From: Kalymmatonema hyalinum WJT4-NPBG1
Lineage (GTDB): Bacteria > Cyanobacteriota > Cyanobacteriia > Cyanobacteriales > Nostocaceae
Direction of reading: 5' to 3'
Assembly (NCBI GenBank): GCA_019359075.1
Contig: JAHHIB010000017.1
Span: 27,666 to 91,665, forward strand
Length of the DNA: 64,000 nt
The notes beneath the pieces were generated by a model, which was not told the origin of the DNA, searched no databases, and saw nothing but the letters and a program-made list of their open reading frames with translations. Position numbers and translations under genes: made by a program. Positions 1 through 7,547 of this stretch are shown here, piece by piece (position 1 is the first letter of the stretch; each line of letters opens with the position of its first letter).

Positions 1-521
1 TACTGATTCATGGTGGTGCCGGAGGCGTAGGTTCTTTCGCCATCCAAATTGCCAAAGCAGCAGGTGCTTATGTTTACACAACTTGCGGCAGTTATGATTT
101 TGATTTGGTAAAGTCTATCGGTGCAGATAGAGTTATTGACTACCGCAACGAAAACTTTATCGACATTATCATGAAAGAAACGGGCGGTGAAGGAGTTGAT
201 GTCGCTTTTTCTACCGTACCAGGCGAACTTTTAGCCCGAAGCCTGACAGTAACCAAAGTTGATGGTCGCGCTGTGACTGTCACAGGCGTACAAGGTGACC
301 TCAGCCCTGCTACTTTCAAAAATATTACAGTTCACTTTGTACACTTAGAAAATGCCCGCCCTAAACTCGAAACTTTGAAAAAGTTGATTGAACGGGGTCA
401 AATCAAACCTGTGGTTGGAATGACGTTTCCACTCAATCAGGTCGCCCAAGCTCATGAAAAACTTGAGGAAGGGGGCGTTGGTGTACACGGTAAGATTGTT
501 GTACAAGTTGCTGGCTCGTAG
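1..521 (+). CDS. MDR-superfamily NAD(P)H:quinone oxidoreductase-like protein, C-terminal part (5' end outside window)
   Basis: The reading frame is open from base 3 and runs off the left edge, so only about 172 residues are seen. The first residues read HGGAGGVGSFAIQIAKAAGA, the glycine-rich nucleotide-binding turn of the medium-chain dehydrogenase/reductase Rossmann domain. A D(Y)RNENF segment and the closing GVHGKIVVQV strand are typical of zinc-independent quinone-oxidoreductase-like members. The nucleotide cofactor is probably NADPH, by family. The substrate cannot be told. It lies 48 bp before trpA on the same strand, so co-transcription is possible, but a 14-bp palindrome (524-537) sits between them. 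The family call is firm; the role in the trp neighbourhood is unknown. Confidence 0.85.
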   Translation, partial: LIHGGAGGVGSFAIQIAKAAGAYVYTTCGSYDFDLVKSIGADRVIDYRNENFIDIIMKETGGEGVDVAFSTVPGELLARSLTVTKVDGRAVTVTGVQGDLSPATFKNITVHFVHLENARPKLETLKKLIERGQIKPVVGMTFPLNQVAQAHEKLEEGGVGVHGKIVVQVAGS

Positions 522-523
522 TA

Positions 524-537
524 AGGGCTTAAGCCCT
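524..537 (+). terminator. 14-bp perfect palindrome after the oxidoreductase gene
   Basis: AGGGCTTAAGCCCT starts 3 bases after the stop codon. It could form a short hairpin, but no T-run follows, so it is at best a weak terminator or an mRNA 3'-end stabiliser. Confidence 0.3.
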
Positions 538-569
538 GACGACAAATTCAATATTCATTAGTTAGGTGC

Positions 570-1397
570 ATGAATCCGATGACTTCCATTTCCCAACGTT
601 TTCAATCTTTAAGAAGTAATAACCAGTGCGCTCTCATTCCCTTTGTAACAGCCGGCGATCCTGATTTAGAAACCACAAGACAAGCTTTACGCATTTTAGA
701 CCGCAATGGTGCTGATTTTATTGAATTGGGTGTTCCCTACTCCGATCCACTTGCAGACGGTCCTGTGATTCAAGCAGCAGCAACTCGTGCCTTGCAAAAG
801 GGAACTAAGTTAGAGCACGTGTTAGAGATAGTTGCACAAGAAAGTCCAAACCTGCAAGCGCCGATCATTTTATTTACTTATTACAATCCAATTCTCAATC
901 GCGGTGTTAAGTCGTTTTTGGCACAACTATCTGACGTTGGGGTCAAGGGATTAGTTGTCCCAGACTTACCTTTAGAAGAAGCAGAAGATCTGATTAACAC
1001 TGCTGCGGAATTTGGCATAGAAGTCATTTTACTTGTCGCTCCTACCAGTTCCAAAGAGCGGATTGAGGCGATCGCCAAGTTTTCTCAAGGATTTATCTAT
1101 CTTGTCAGTGTCACTGGTGTGACAGGTGTTCGCTCCCAACTGCAAGAGCGTGTCAAGACTTTGCTCACCGAAATGCGCAGCATAACTGATAAACCAATTG
1201 GTCTTGGCTTTGGCATCTCTGGAACAGAACAGGCGCGTCAAGCAATGGATTGGGGCGCAGATGGCGTGATTGTTGGCAGTGCTTTTGTTCAAAGGTTAGC
1301 AAATGGTAGTCCCGCTGAAGGACTGCAAGCTATTGAACAACTTTCTCAAGAATTGAAAGCTGCGATCGCCCGCCCATCTCTCCAAACGGTGGGTTAA
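570..1397 (+). CDS. trpA: Tryptophan synthase alpha subunit
   Basis: 275 residues, full length for TrpA (usually 260-280). It cleaves indole-3-glycerol phosphate to indole and glyceraldehyde-3-phosphate and passes indole to TrpB. Visible signatures are the N-terminal [10 protein letters not shown] strand with the catalytic-Glu segment [13 protein letters not shown] (catalytic Glu and Asp both present), the LVAPTSS strand, the flexible loop region [12 protein letters not shown], and the phosphate-binding GFGIS and GSAFV segments. The start is ATG 570; a second ATG three codons later (579) is equally possible. It is followed 106 bp later by trpB. Tandem heptamer-like repeats (GTCAAGA) fill the spacer. 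In most cyanobacteria the primary trp genes are scattered, so this clustered copy may be a supplementary one (inference). Confidence 0.97.
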   Translation: MNPMTSISQRFQSLRSNNQCALIPFVTAGDPDLETTRQALRILDRNGADFIELGVPYSDPLADGPVIQAAATRALQKGTKLEHVLEIVAQESPNLQAPIILFTYYNPILNRGVKSFLAQLSDVGVKGLVVPDLPLEEAEDLINTAAEFGIEVILLVAPTSSKERIEAIAKFSQGFIYLVSVTGVTGVRSQLQERVKTLLTEMRSITDKPIGLGFGISGTEQARQAMDWGADGVIVGSAFVQRLANGSPAEGLQAIEQLSQELKAAIARPSLQTVG

Positions 1398-1503
1398 ATA
1401 CAGTTAACAGTTAACAGTCATCAGTCAAGAGTCAAGAGTCAAAAACAACTCAAGAATTGTTAAGACTCCTAAAAATTTACTAGAAGCAAAGAGGTTTTAA
1501 TCG

Positions 1504-2742
1504 GTGGTCAGCATCTCAGATATCAATCAAATTGCATCTTCTACTGCAAGACCAGACTCCCTTGGAAGATTTGGTAAGTTCGGCGGTAAGTATGTTCCTG
1601 AAACCTTAATGCCTGCATTAAGTGAGCTAGAAGCAGCATATGAGCAATACCGCAACGAGCCAAGCTTCCAAGCAGAGTTACAAAATTTACTGAAGGACTA
1701 TGTTGGACGCTCCACTCCCTTATATTTTGCCGAGCGTCTCACGGCACACTACGCTAGACCTGATGGTACAGGACCGCAAATATATCTAAAGCGGGAAGAT
1801 TTAAACCATACAGGTGCGCATAAAATCAATAATGCTTTGGGTCAGGTGTTACTGGCAAAGCGCATGGGCAAACAGCGGATTATCGCTGAAACCGGAGCTG
1901 GTCAACATGGGGTAGCAACTGCAACCGTGTGCGCTCGTTTTGGTTTGCAATGCGTGATTTACATGGGCATCCATGATATGCAACGCCAAGCCCTTAACGT
2001 GTTTCGGATGAAGCTGATGGGGGCAGAAGTTCGTCCAGTGGAAGCTGGTACTGGAACCCTCAAGGATGCAACTTCTGAAGCGATTCGGGACTGGGTGACA
2101 AACGTAGAAACAACTCACTACATCCTTGGTTCTGTTGCAGGTCCTCATCCTTACCCAATGATCGTGCGCGACTTCCACGCTGTGATTGGTAAAGAAACTC
2201 GCGACCAATCTCAAGAGAAATGGGGAGGAATACCTGATATTCTCTTGGCTTGTGTGGGTGGTGGTTCCAATGCAATTGGACTGTTCCATGAGTTTGTGGA
2301 TGAGTCATCTGTGCGCTTGATTGGAGTTGAGGCTGCAGGTGAAGGTGTTGACACCGAGAAGCACGCCGCAACCCTCACACTCGGACGAATCGGCGTGTTG
2401 CACGGCGCTATGAGTTATGTACTACAAGATGACGATGGTCAGGTTGTCGAAGCACATTCAATTAGTGCTGGTTTGGACTACCCAGGCGTCGGTCCTGAGC
2501 ATAGCTATCTCAAAGAACTTGGTCGCGCTGAGTACTACAGTGTTACAGACACTGAAGCTTTGGAGGCATTGCAGCGTCTGTCTCAACTAGAAGGCATTAT
2601 TCCAGCTTTGGAAACCGCTCATGCGATCGCCTATTTAGAAAAGCTGTGTCCTCAATTGGATGGTAGCCTCCGAATCGTCATAAACTGCTCTGGCAGAGGC
2701 GACAAGGATGTCCAAACTGTTGCTAAAGTCCTCAATCCTTAG
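1504..2742 (+). CDS. trpB: Tryptophan synthase beta subunit
   Basis: 412 residues, the usual TrpB1 length. It condenses indole with L-serine using pyridoxal phosphate. The Schiff-base lysine lies in [13 protein letters not shown] (Lys about residue 107). The N-terminal [15 protein letters not shown] block, the [11 protein letters not shown] block and the phosphate-cradle GGGSNAIG are all present, as is the C-terminal SGRGDKD motif. The start is GTG at 1504 with a GAGG ribosome-binding site about 10 bases upstream; no better start lies inside the conserved N-terminus. It partners TrpA encoded just upstream. The protein is complete with no damaged motifs. Confidence 0.97.
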   Translation: MVSISDINQIASSTARPDSLGRFGKFGGKYVPETLMPALSELEAAYEQYRNEPSFQAELQNLLKDYVGRSTPLYFAERLTAHYARPDGTGPQIYLKREDLNHTGAHKINNALGQVLLAKRMGKQRIIAETGAGQHGVATATVCARFGLQCVIYMGIHDMQRQALNVFRMKLMGAEVRPVEAGTGTLKDATSEAIRDWVTNVETTHYILGSVAGPHPYPMIVRDFHAVIGKETRDQSQEKWGGIPDILLACVGGGSNAIGLFHEFVDESSVRLIGVEAAGEGVDTEKHAATLTLGRIGVLHGAMSYVLQDDDGQVVEAHSISAGLDYPGVGPEHSYLKELGRAEYYSVTDTEALEALQRLSQLEGIIPALETAHAIAYLEKLCPQLDGSLRIVINCSGRGDKDVQTVAKVLNP

Positions 2743-2946
2743 TCCAAACTCAAAAGTCAAAAGTGAGCCAGTGCTGTGCAGGAGGGTTTCCCTCCGGAGC
2801 CACTGCGGTCTTGGGGTCTCCCCAAGTGGAGCAAGTGGCGTCAGGCGACTGGGGAACCCCGAAAGGGGTTAAAGAAACTACTCTTGACTTTTGACCGATG
2901 ACTGGTGACTAATGGCTATTGACTACTATTATTAACAGTTGAGAAA
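2743..2946. repeat. Dispersed-repeat spacer between trpB and trpD
   Basis: The 204-bp spacer holds a GC-rich dispersed element (about 2775-2875). It is built of short inverted modules such as GGTTTCCCTCCGGAGCC, TGGGGTCTCCCCA and GGGGAACCCCGAAAGGGG, flanked by AAAAGTCAA-type heptamer repeats. Related modules recur at 21465-21530, 53590-53700, 60785-60895 and 63655-63725. No gene is seen. Confidence 0.6.
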
Positions 2947-4056
2947 ATGACAGCTGTAACTCAAGCAAGTATTGACAACGCCGCCGAAACTCTTAAATCT
3001 TACGATTGGTCTCGATTACTCAAACAATTGTTAGATAGGCGATCGCTCTCTGTTGCCGAAGCTGGGGATCTCATGCACGGTTGGCTGACAGACGCAATTC
3101 CTCCAGTCCTATCGGGAGCAATTTTGGCAGCAATTCAATCCAAAGGAGTGTCCACAGAAGAGTTGGTGGGCATGGCTGGTGTTTTACAATCCCAGTCCGC
3201 AGGAGGACACGCGGATGTATCTTCACAAGCAGCCTCTGCGTCTCCCTTAATTGACACTTGCGGCACAGGTGGAGATGGAGCATCCACATTTAATATTTCC
3301 ACCGCTGTTGCCTTTGTTGCCGCAGCCGCAGGGGTAAAAGTTGCCAAACATGGCAATCGTTCAGCGTCTAGCAAGACTGGTTCCGCTGATGTATTAGAAG
3401 CTTTGGGTATTAATCTAAGCGCCAATCCTGAAAAAGTTCAAACTGCAGTTGATCAAGTCGGTATCACCTTTTTGTTTGCTCCAGGGTGGCATCCAGCACT
3501 CAAAGCGGTTGCCGATTTACGCAAAACTTTGAAAGTACGTACCGTTTTCAACCTGCTGGGTCCTTTGGTGAATCCCATGCGACCAACAGGGCAAATTATT
3601 GGTGTGTCTGACCCATTATTAGTCGAAACAATTGCTAAAGCATTATCGCAACTGGGAACGCGTCGTGCAATCGTCGTCTACGGACGCGAAAGGTTAGACG
3701 AAGCTGGATTGGCAGATTTAAGTGACTTAGCTGTTGTCAAAGACCAACAAGTACACACAGCCGTACTCAATCCTCAGGAACTCGGTCTAACTCCTGCGCC
3801 AATTACGGCGTTGGAGGGTGGAGAAGTTCAACAAAACGCTGAAATTTTGAAAGCAGTTCTACAAGGTAAAGGTACGCAGGCGCAGCAAGATGTCGTTGCT
3901 TTGAATGCAGCACTAGCGCTTCATGTTGGTGAAGTGCTTGATGGCACCAACACTGTAGAAGAGGCTTATGTAAAAGGTATTGGCATTGCCAAGGAAGTTC
4001 TGCAAAGTGGAGAAGCTTGGAAAAAGCTCGAACAACTCGCTGAATTTCTCCGGTAA
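2947..4056 (+). CDS. trpD: Anthranilate phosphoribosyltransferase
   Basis: 369 residues, in the family range (340-370). It transfers phosphoribose from PRPP to anthranilate in tryptophan synthesis. The PRPP-binding glycine-rich loop [17 protein letters not shown] is intact. The [21 protein letters not shown] block (anthranilate/PRPP site), the [10 protein letters not shown] segment and the [13 protein letters not shown] block, all family hallmarks, are also present. A short insertion ([15 protein letters not shown], about residues 89-103) before the PRPP loop is unusual but lies in a surface loop. It is third in the trpA-trpB-trpD-aroF series on the same strand, 204 bp after trpB. trpE, trpC and trpF are not in the window and may lie to the left. 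Confidence 0.97.
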   Translation: MTAVTQASIDNAAETLKSYDWSRLLKQLLDRRSLSVAEAGDLMHGWLTDAIPPVLSGAILAAIQSKGVSTEELVGMAGVLQSQSAGGHADVSSQAASASPLIDTCGTGGDGASTFNISTAVAFVAAAAGVKVAKHGNRSASSKTGSADVLEALGINLSANPEKVQTAVDQVGITFLFAPGWHPALKAVADLRKTLKVRTVFNLLGPLVNPMRPTGQIIGVSDPLLVETIAKALSQLGTRRAIVVYGRERLDEAGLADLSDLAVVKDQQVHTAVLNPQELGLTPAPITALEGGEVQQNAEILKAVLQGKGTQAQQDVVALNAALALHVGEVLDGTNTVEEAYVKGIGIAKEVLQSGEAWKKLEQLAEFLR

Positions 4057-4065
4057 TGAGTCAAA

Positions 4066-4101
4066 TTAGTCATTAGTTTCTTGCTAATAACTAATGACTA
4101 A
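4066..4101 (+). repeat. Hairpin made from AGTCATT heptamer repeats downstream of trpD
   Basis: TTAGTCATTAGTT (4066-4078) pairs perfectly with AACTAATGACTAA (4089-4101), leaving a 10-base loop. The surrounding 4060-4130 is a run of CTAATAA/CTAATGA heptamers of the short-tandem-repeat type found in heterocystous cyanobacteria. It could act as a transcription or mRNA-stability element between trpD and the DAHP synthase gene. Confidence 0.5.
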
Positions 4102-4178
4102 TAACTAATCACTAATAATTAATGACTCGGCGGCGTAGCGGATTACTAGCTAACTAAATAACACAAAAGGTAAAAGGC

Positions 4179-5252
4179 ATGATTATCATCGTCAAGAATG
4201 GCACACCAGCTGATGAAATTACTCGTATCAGCGAAGAAATGCGTGACACTTGGGGTGTCACTGTGGAAAAAAGTGTCGGACAGAACAAAATCGTTTTGGG
4301 CTTAATTGGTGACACTGCCACTTTAGACCCAATGCAGATACAGAATAACAGCCCTTGGATTGAGCAAGTGTTGCGAATTGAACGACCTTTCAAGCGGGTG
4401 AGTCGAGAATTCCGTCATGGCGAAGCCAGTGAGGTCGTTGTCTCCACACCAAACGGTCCTGTCCACTTTGGTGAGCAACATCCTGTGGTACTAGTTGCTG
4501 GACCTTGCTCCGTTGAAAATGAAGCCATGATTGTAGAAACAGCAAAGCGCGTTAAGGCAGCTGGAGCCAAGTTTCTGCGTGGCGGCGCTTACAAACCTCG
4601 CTCCTCGCCGTATGCGTTTCAAGGACATGGTGAGAGTGCTCTAGAGTTGTTAGCAGCAGCCCGTGAAGCCACCGGTTTGGGTATCATCACAGAGCTTATG
4701 GATGCTGCTGATTTACCAGCACTGTATAGGGTTGCTGACGTGATCCAGATAGGAGCTAGGAATATGCAAAACTTCTCCTTGCTCAAAAAAGTAGGCGCTC
4801 AAGATAAGCCTGTGCTGATCAAACGTGGGATGGCTGCCACGATTGATGAATGGCTCATGGCAGCAGAATATATTTTGGCAGCAGGAAACCCAAATGTGAT
4901 TCTTTGCGAGCGGGGTATTAGAACTTTTGATTCCAAATATGTTCGCAACACTCTGGATTTATCTGTCATTCCTGTGTTGAGACAACTCACACATTTACCC
5001 ATCATGATTGACCCCAGTCATGGTACAGGAAAATCTGAGTACGTTACACCAATGGCACTGGCGTCTATCGCAGCAGGTGCAGATTCATTAATGATTGAAG
5101 TCCACCCCAATCCTGCCAAAGCTCTATCTGATGGACCGCAGTCTCTGACTCCTGAAAAGTTTGACCGTTTGGTTCAGGAAATGTCAGTTTTGGGCAAAGT
5201 CGTTGGTCGCTGGTCTGAGCCAGAGAAGCGTAGTTTAGTCGCTTCTGTTTAG
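4179..5252 (+). CDS. aroF: 3-Deoxy-7-phosphoheptulonate (DAHP) synthase, type I-beta with N-terminal ferredoxin-like domain
   Basis: 357 residues. It joins phosphoenolpyruvate and erythrose-4-phosphate in the first shikimate-pathway step. Residues 1-70 (MIIIVKNGTP...) form the ferredoxin-like regulatory domain seen in AroA-beta enzymes. The catalytic barrel follows with GPCSVEN, the PEP-binding KPRSSPYAFQG, KRGMAATIDEW and the metal-binding DPSHGTGK. The start is the ATG at 4179, after a GGTAAAAGG stretch. It follows trpD by 122 bp on the same strand. A DAHP synthase placed after trp genes suggests a dedicated aromatic supply. Whether it is feedback inhibited cannot be read from the sequence. 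The symbol follows common use for this class; aroG is used equally. Confidence 0.95.
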   Translation: MIIIVKNGTPADEITRISEEMRDTWGVTVEKSVGQNKIVLGLIGDTATLDPMQIQNNSPWIEQVLRIERPFKRVSREFRHGEASEVVVSTPNGPVHFGEQHPVVLVAGPCSVENEAMIVETAKRVKAAGAKFLRGGAYKPRSSPYAFQGHGESALELLAAAREATGLGIITELMDAADLPALYRVADVIQIGARNMQNFSLLKKVGAQDKPVLIKRGMAATIDEWLMAAEYILAAGNPNVILCERGIRTFDSKYVRNTLDLSVIPVLRQLTHLPIMIDPSHGTGKSEYVTPMALASIAAGADSLMIEVHPNPAKALSDGPQSLTPEKFDRLVQEMSVLGKVVGRWSEPEKRSLVASV

Positions 5253-5309
5253 TTAGACACTTTGTGTTTTCGTGATCTCGGCTAGGAAATTTATTTGTTG
5301 ATAAATGAT

Positions 5310-5358
5310 AATAATGGTGCAAGATTTAAGATTGCTTAAACCTAGCACCATTATTTTT
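5310..5358 (+). terminator. Intrinsic terminator after the DAHP synthase gene
   Basis: AATAATGGTGC (5310-5320) pairs perfectly with GCACCATTATT (5345-5355), with a nested TTTAAG/CTTAAA hairpin in the loop, and T residues run through 5358. It lies 58 bp after the aroF stop and probably ends the trp/aro transcription unit. Confidence 0.75.
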
Positions 5359-5763
5359 AAATGTAGGATAGATACTGATATTAATGCCTTAACGAATTTT
5401 TACAAGCTTTGATATGCGCTGTTTTTCTTGGATTGTATTTTTCTTATCAAAAAAAGATAAACATATCTAAAAATCGGACAGATACATCAAAAGAAACTGT
5501 ATTGAGTTCCTCTTTGAAATTACTTAATATTTAAATAGAAAGGTAGCGTTGTTTACAGTTTGATTTTGTTCTCCATAGATCATCTAGAAACAGGGTGAAT
5601 AGTCTCTACCAGACAACGCATAGGGTTTCTTAGACTAAGAAATCACCATTAATTTTGGCAATAACAATAAACCAGGAATTGTAAACTAACAGACTTATTT
5701 TTGTCTGTTCTCTCTTCATGTGTTTACGCAATTTTTACCCTAAAAATCTGAGGATTATTCCTA
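5359..5763 (+). promoter_or_regulatory. Long AT-rich leader upstream of the glycine-rich gene cluster
   Basis: About 400 bp without a gene. It contains a hairpin AACAGAC...GTCTGTT (about 5688-5710). It ends in TGAGGATTATTCCTA directly before the ATG, a leader resembling those of the next two genes (AGGAGGATTTTTAGTT and AGGAGGATTATTTTTA). The promoter was not identified with confidence. Confidence 0.4.
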
Positions 5764-6609
5764 ATGGCAACTGAAAACATTGATACTGGCAACCAATCTA
5801 CTACTGGTACTGGTGGCGCGAATCTGCTGGAGGGATCTCCCTGGGGTCGCTTGAGTGAAGTCACTTCTACTGAGACGGTATTACAAGGCTTTGGAAGTGC
5901 CACTGGTGGTGGTACCACTGGTGAGGCTCCTAGTGGCGCTGGTGGTGCTGGTAGCGGTAGTCCCTTTACTAACTTTGGCAACCCGAATGCCGAGGGCAGC
6001 CCGCTTACTGGTGGTATCAACCCTTGGGCTGCTATTGGCACTAGTGGTGGCAGTGCTCCCTCTGGTGGCGGCAGCACCGGCGGATTTGGTGGCGCAGGCG
6101 GTTCTGATGGCGGCGCAGCAGGCGGATTTGGTGGCGGCAGCGCTCCCTCTGGTGGCGATACCTCTGGTGCTGGTAGCACCGACGCCTTCACTGGCGCTTC
6201 TTCAGGTGGCGATATCTCTGGCGGTGGCGGCTTCGGTGGCGGCGCTGGTGGCTTCGGTGGCGGCAGCCAAGGTGGCGGCAGCCAAGGTGGCATCGATTTT
6301 GGAAGCGCAAGCGGATCGTTGTCGTTTCAGAACAGAATTCTGATTGATCAATACATCGCCGCAGGTCCTACCGAAGAAAGTACAAATGTGTTGTCTTCGC
6401 AGATCACCAATAGTATTGTCAACCAGGTTTCCAACCTAGGTAGCACATCATCCGTAAATGGTGGTGGAAGTGACCAGTTTGGTGGTGGCAGCACCGACGG
6501 ATTTGATGTTAGCAGCATCAGCGGCGGATCTGGTGGTGGTGGCAACCCGTTTAGTGGTGGTGGCAACCAGTTTGGTGGTGGCGGCTTCGGTGGCGGATTT
6601 GGTGGGTAA
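5764..6609 (+). CDS. Glycine/serine-rich low-complexity protein (first of three paralogue-like genes)
   Basis: 281 residues, no recognised enzyme domain. It begins MATENIDTGNQSTTG, lacks a hydrophobic signal peptide or membrane span, and is dominated by GGFGGG, GGGSQGG and SGGG runs at residues about 40-180 and 225-281. A less repetitive island at about 180-225 (LSFQNRILIDQYIAAGPTEE) may be the folded part. The ATG follows a GAGGATT ribosome-binding site. It shares the MAT(S/E) start, leader and 3' hairpin with the genes at 6819 and 7548, so the three probably form a family and may be co-regulated. A structural extracellular or sheath role is only a guess; export without a Sec signal would need type I or another route. 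Confidence 0.7.
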   Translation: MATENIDTGNQSTTGTGGANLLEGSPWGRLSEVTSTETVLQGFGSATGGGTTGEAPSGAGGAGSGSPFTNFGNPNAEGSPLTGGINPWAAIGTSGGSAPSGGGSTGGFGGAGGSDGGAAGGFGGGSAPSGGDTSGAGSTDAFTGASSGGDISGGGGFGGGAGGFGGGSQGGGSQGGIDFGSASGSLSFQNRILIDQYIAAGPTEESTNVLSSQITNSIVNQVSNLGSTSSVNGGGSDQFGGGSTDGFDVSSISGGSGGGGNPFSGGGNQFGGGGFGGGFGG

Positions 6610-6633
6610 CCCGTTTGCTTAGAGTTTCACCTT

Positions 6634-6676
6634 GAAATAAAAAATATTGGGTTAACCGCTGCACTGGTCAACCCAA
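6634..6676 (+). terminator. Duplicated 3' hairpin module after the first glycine-rich gene
   Basis: A GAAATAAAAAATATTGGGTT segment leads into TTGGGTTAACC (6647-6657), which pairs with GGTCAACCCAA (6666-6676) with one mismatch. The same segment and hairpin recur after the next gene. No strong T-run follows, so it may be an mRNA-stability or processing element rather than a simple terminator. Confidence 0.55.
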
Positions 6677-6818
6677 CATAATTTCAAGAGCTACTAGCCA
6701 TTAACTAAGCCTCCGCTCAGGAAACCAAAGAAGAAAGTTATATACCGATCTAGCTTGCTTCTTTTAGTTTCCTTAGTTCAACAACGTTTTTGTTCTAACG
6801 ATAGGAGGATTTTTAGTT

Positions 6819-7355
6819 ATGGCAACTTCTAACACTAACTCTGCTGCTAGTAGTGACAGTGTTTTTCCGCAGTTACCATCGAATGTCTTGGAGAGCATCC
6901 GGACAAACACCTCAACCTTTACTGACATTATCAACCAATATAGAAGTGGCAACGCCGATGCAAGTAGCGATCAGCCTCTGGCACCTGTAGTTGATTTAGT
7001 GAATGCGGCTTATGGCAGCGACTCACCCTTCTTAAATGGCAATGCCAGTGGCTCTAGTGGTAACGACACGGTTGCTGGTAGTGGCAGTGTGTCAAGTGGT
7101 AGCAGTCCAGTGACTGGTAGTAGCAGTGTGATTCCGGGAGCAACGCCTTCTGAAGTTTTGAAGTTAGTAGAAGCTGATATCTCAAGCTTTTACAACATTG
7201 CCAATCAGAATTCTGGTGTCGGCAGTCAGCTTCCCCAATCATCTTCTGATGTCTTACAACTGTTGGGGAGTGACATCATAACCTTCAGTAACGCTATCGA
7301 CCAATTGCAATCTGGGAACAATGCGATCGCTAGTACTAGCACTCCGATTGTTTAA
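6819..7355 (+). CDS. Ser/Asn-rich protein with three degenerate 25-residue helical motifs (second of the glycine-rich cluster)
   Basis: 178 residues with no known domain. It starts MATSNTNSAASSDSV after a strong AGGAGG site. Three copies of a degenerate motif are visible: LPSNVLESIRTNTSTFTDII (about residues 19-45), TPSEVLKLVEADISSFYNIA (about 109-133) and SSDVLQLLGSDIITFSNAI (about 142-167). The pattern is P-S-x-x-L-x-L-x-x-x-D-I-x-x-F-x-x-x-I, likely short amphipathic helices, separated by Gly/Ser linkers. The same motif occurs in the 700-residue neighbour. There is no signal peptide or membrane span. It lies between two glycine-rich genes with matching leader and 3' hairpin. Function unknown. 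Confidence 0.75.
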   Translation: MATSNTNSAASSDSVFPQLPSNVLESIRTNTSTFTDIINQYRSGNADASSDQPLAPVVDLVNAAYGSDSPFLNGNASGSSGNDTVAGSGSVSSGSSPVTGSSSVIPGATPSEVLKLVEADISSFYNIANQNSGVGSQLPQSSSDVLQLLGSDIITFSNAIDQLQSGNNAIASTSTPIV

Positions 7356-7364
7356 CGTCCCAGT

Positions 7365-7409
7365 TTGAAATAAAAAATGTTGGGTTGACCTTTTTACAGG
7401 GAAACCCAA
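7365..7409 (+). terminator. Second copy of the 3' hairpin module
   Basis: The TGAAATAAAAAATGTTGGGTT segment continues into TTGGGTT (7380-7386), pairing with AACCCAA (7403-7409). It matches the element at 6634-6676 in both linear sequence and stem, and similar AAACCAAAGA(A/G) sequence follows both copies. This points to duplication of the gene plus its flank, or to a shared regulatory element. Confidence 0.55.
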
Positions 7410-7547
7410 CAAAATTCCAACAGTGACTAGTCAAAAAACAGCCTGCACTTAAAAAACCAAAGAGCAAACCAATAAGGCAGGCTTTATGTCTTTAATTTCC
7501 CCCATTTTACGAGATTTCAGTCCTAAAAATTAGGAGGATTATTTTTA

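Noticed and set aside
5724..6343. Pro-rich minus-strand and Leu/Val-rich plus-strand frames over the first glycine-rich gene
   Set aside because: Shadows of GGN-rich codons; no ribosome-binding site and no protein-like pattern.
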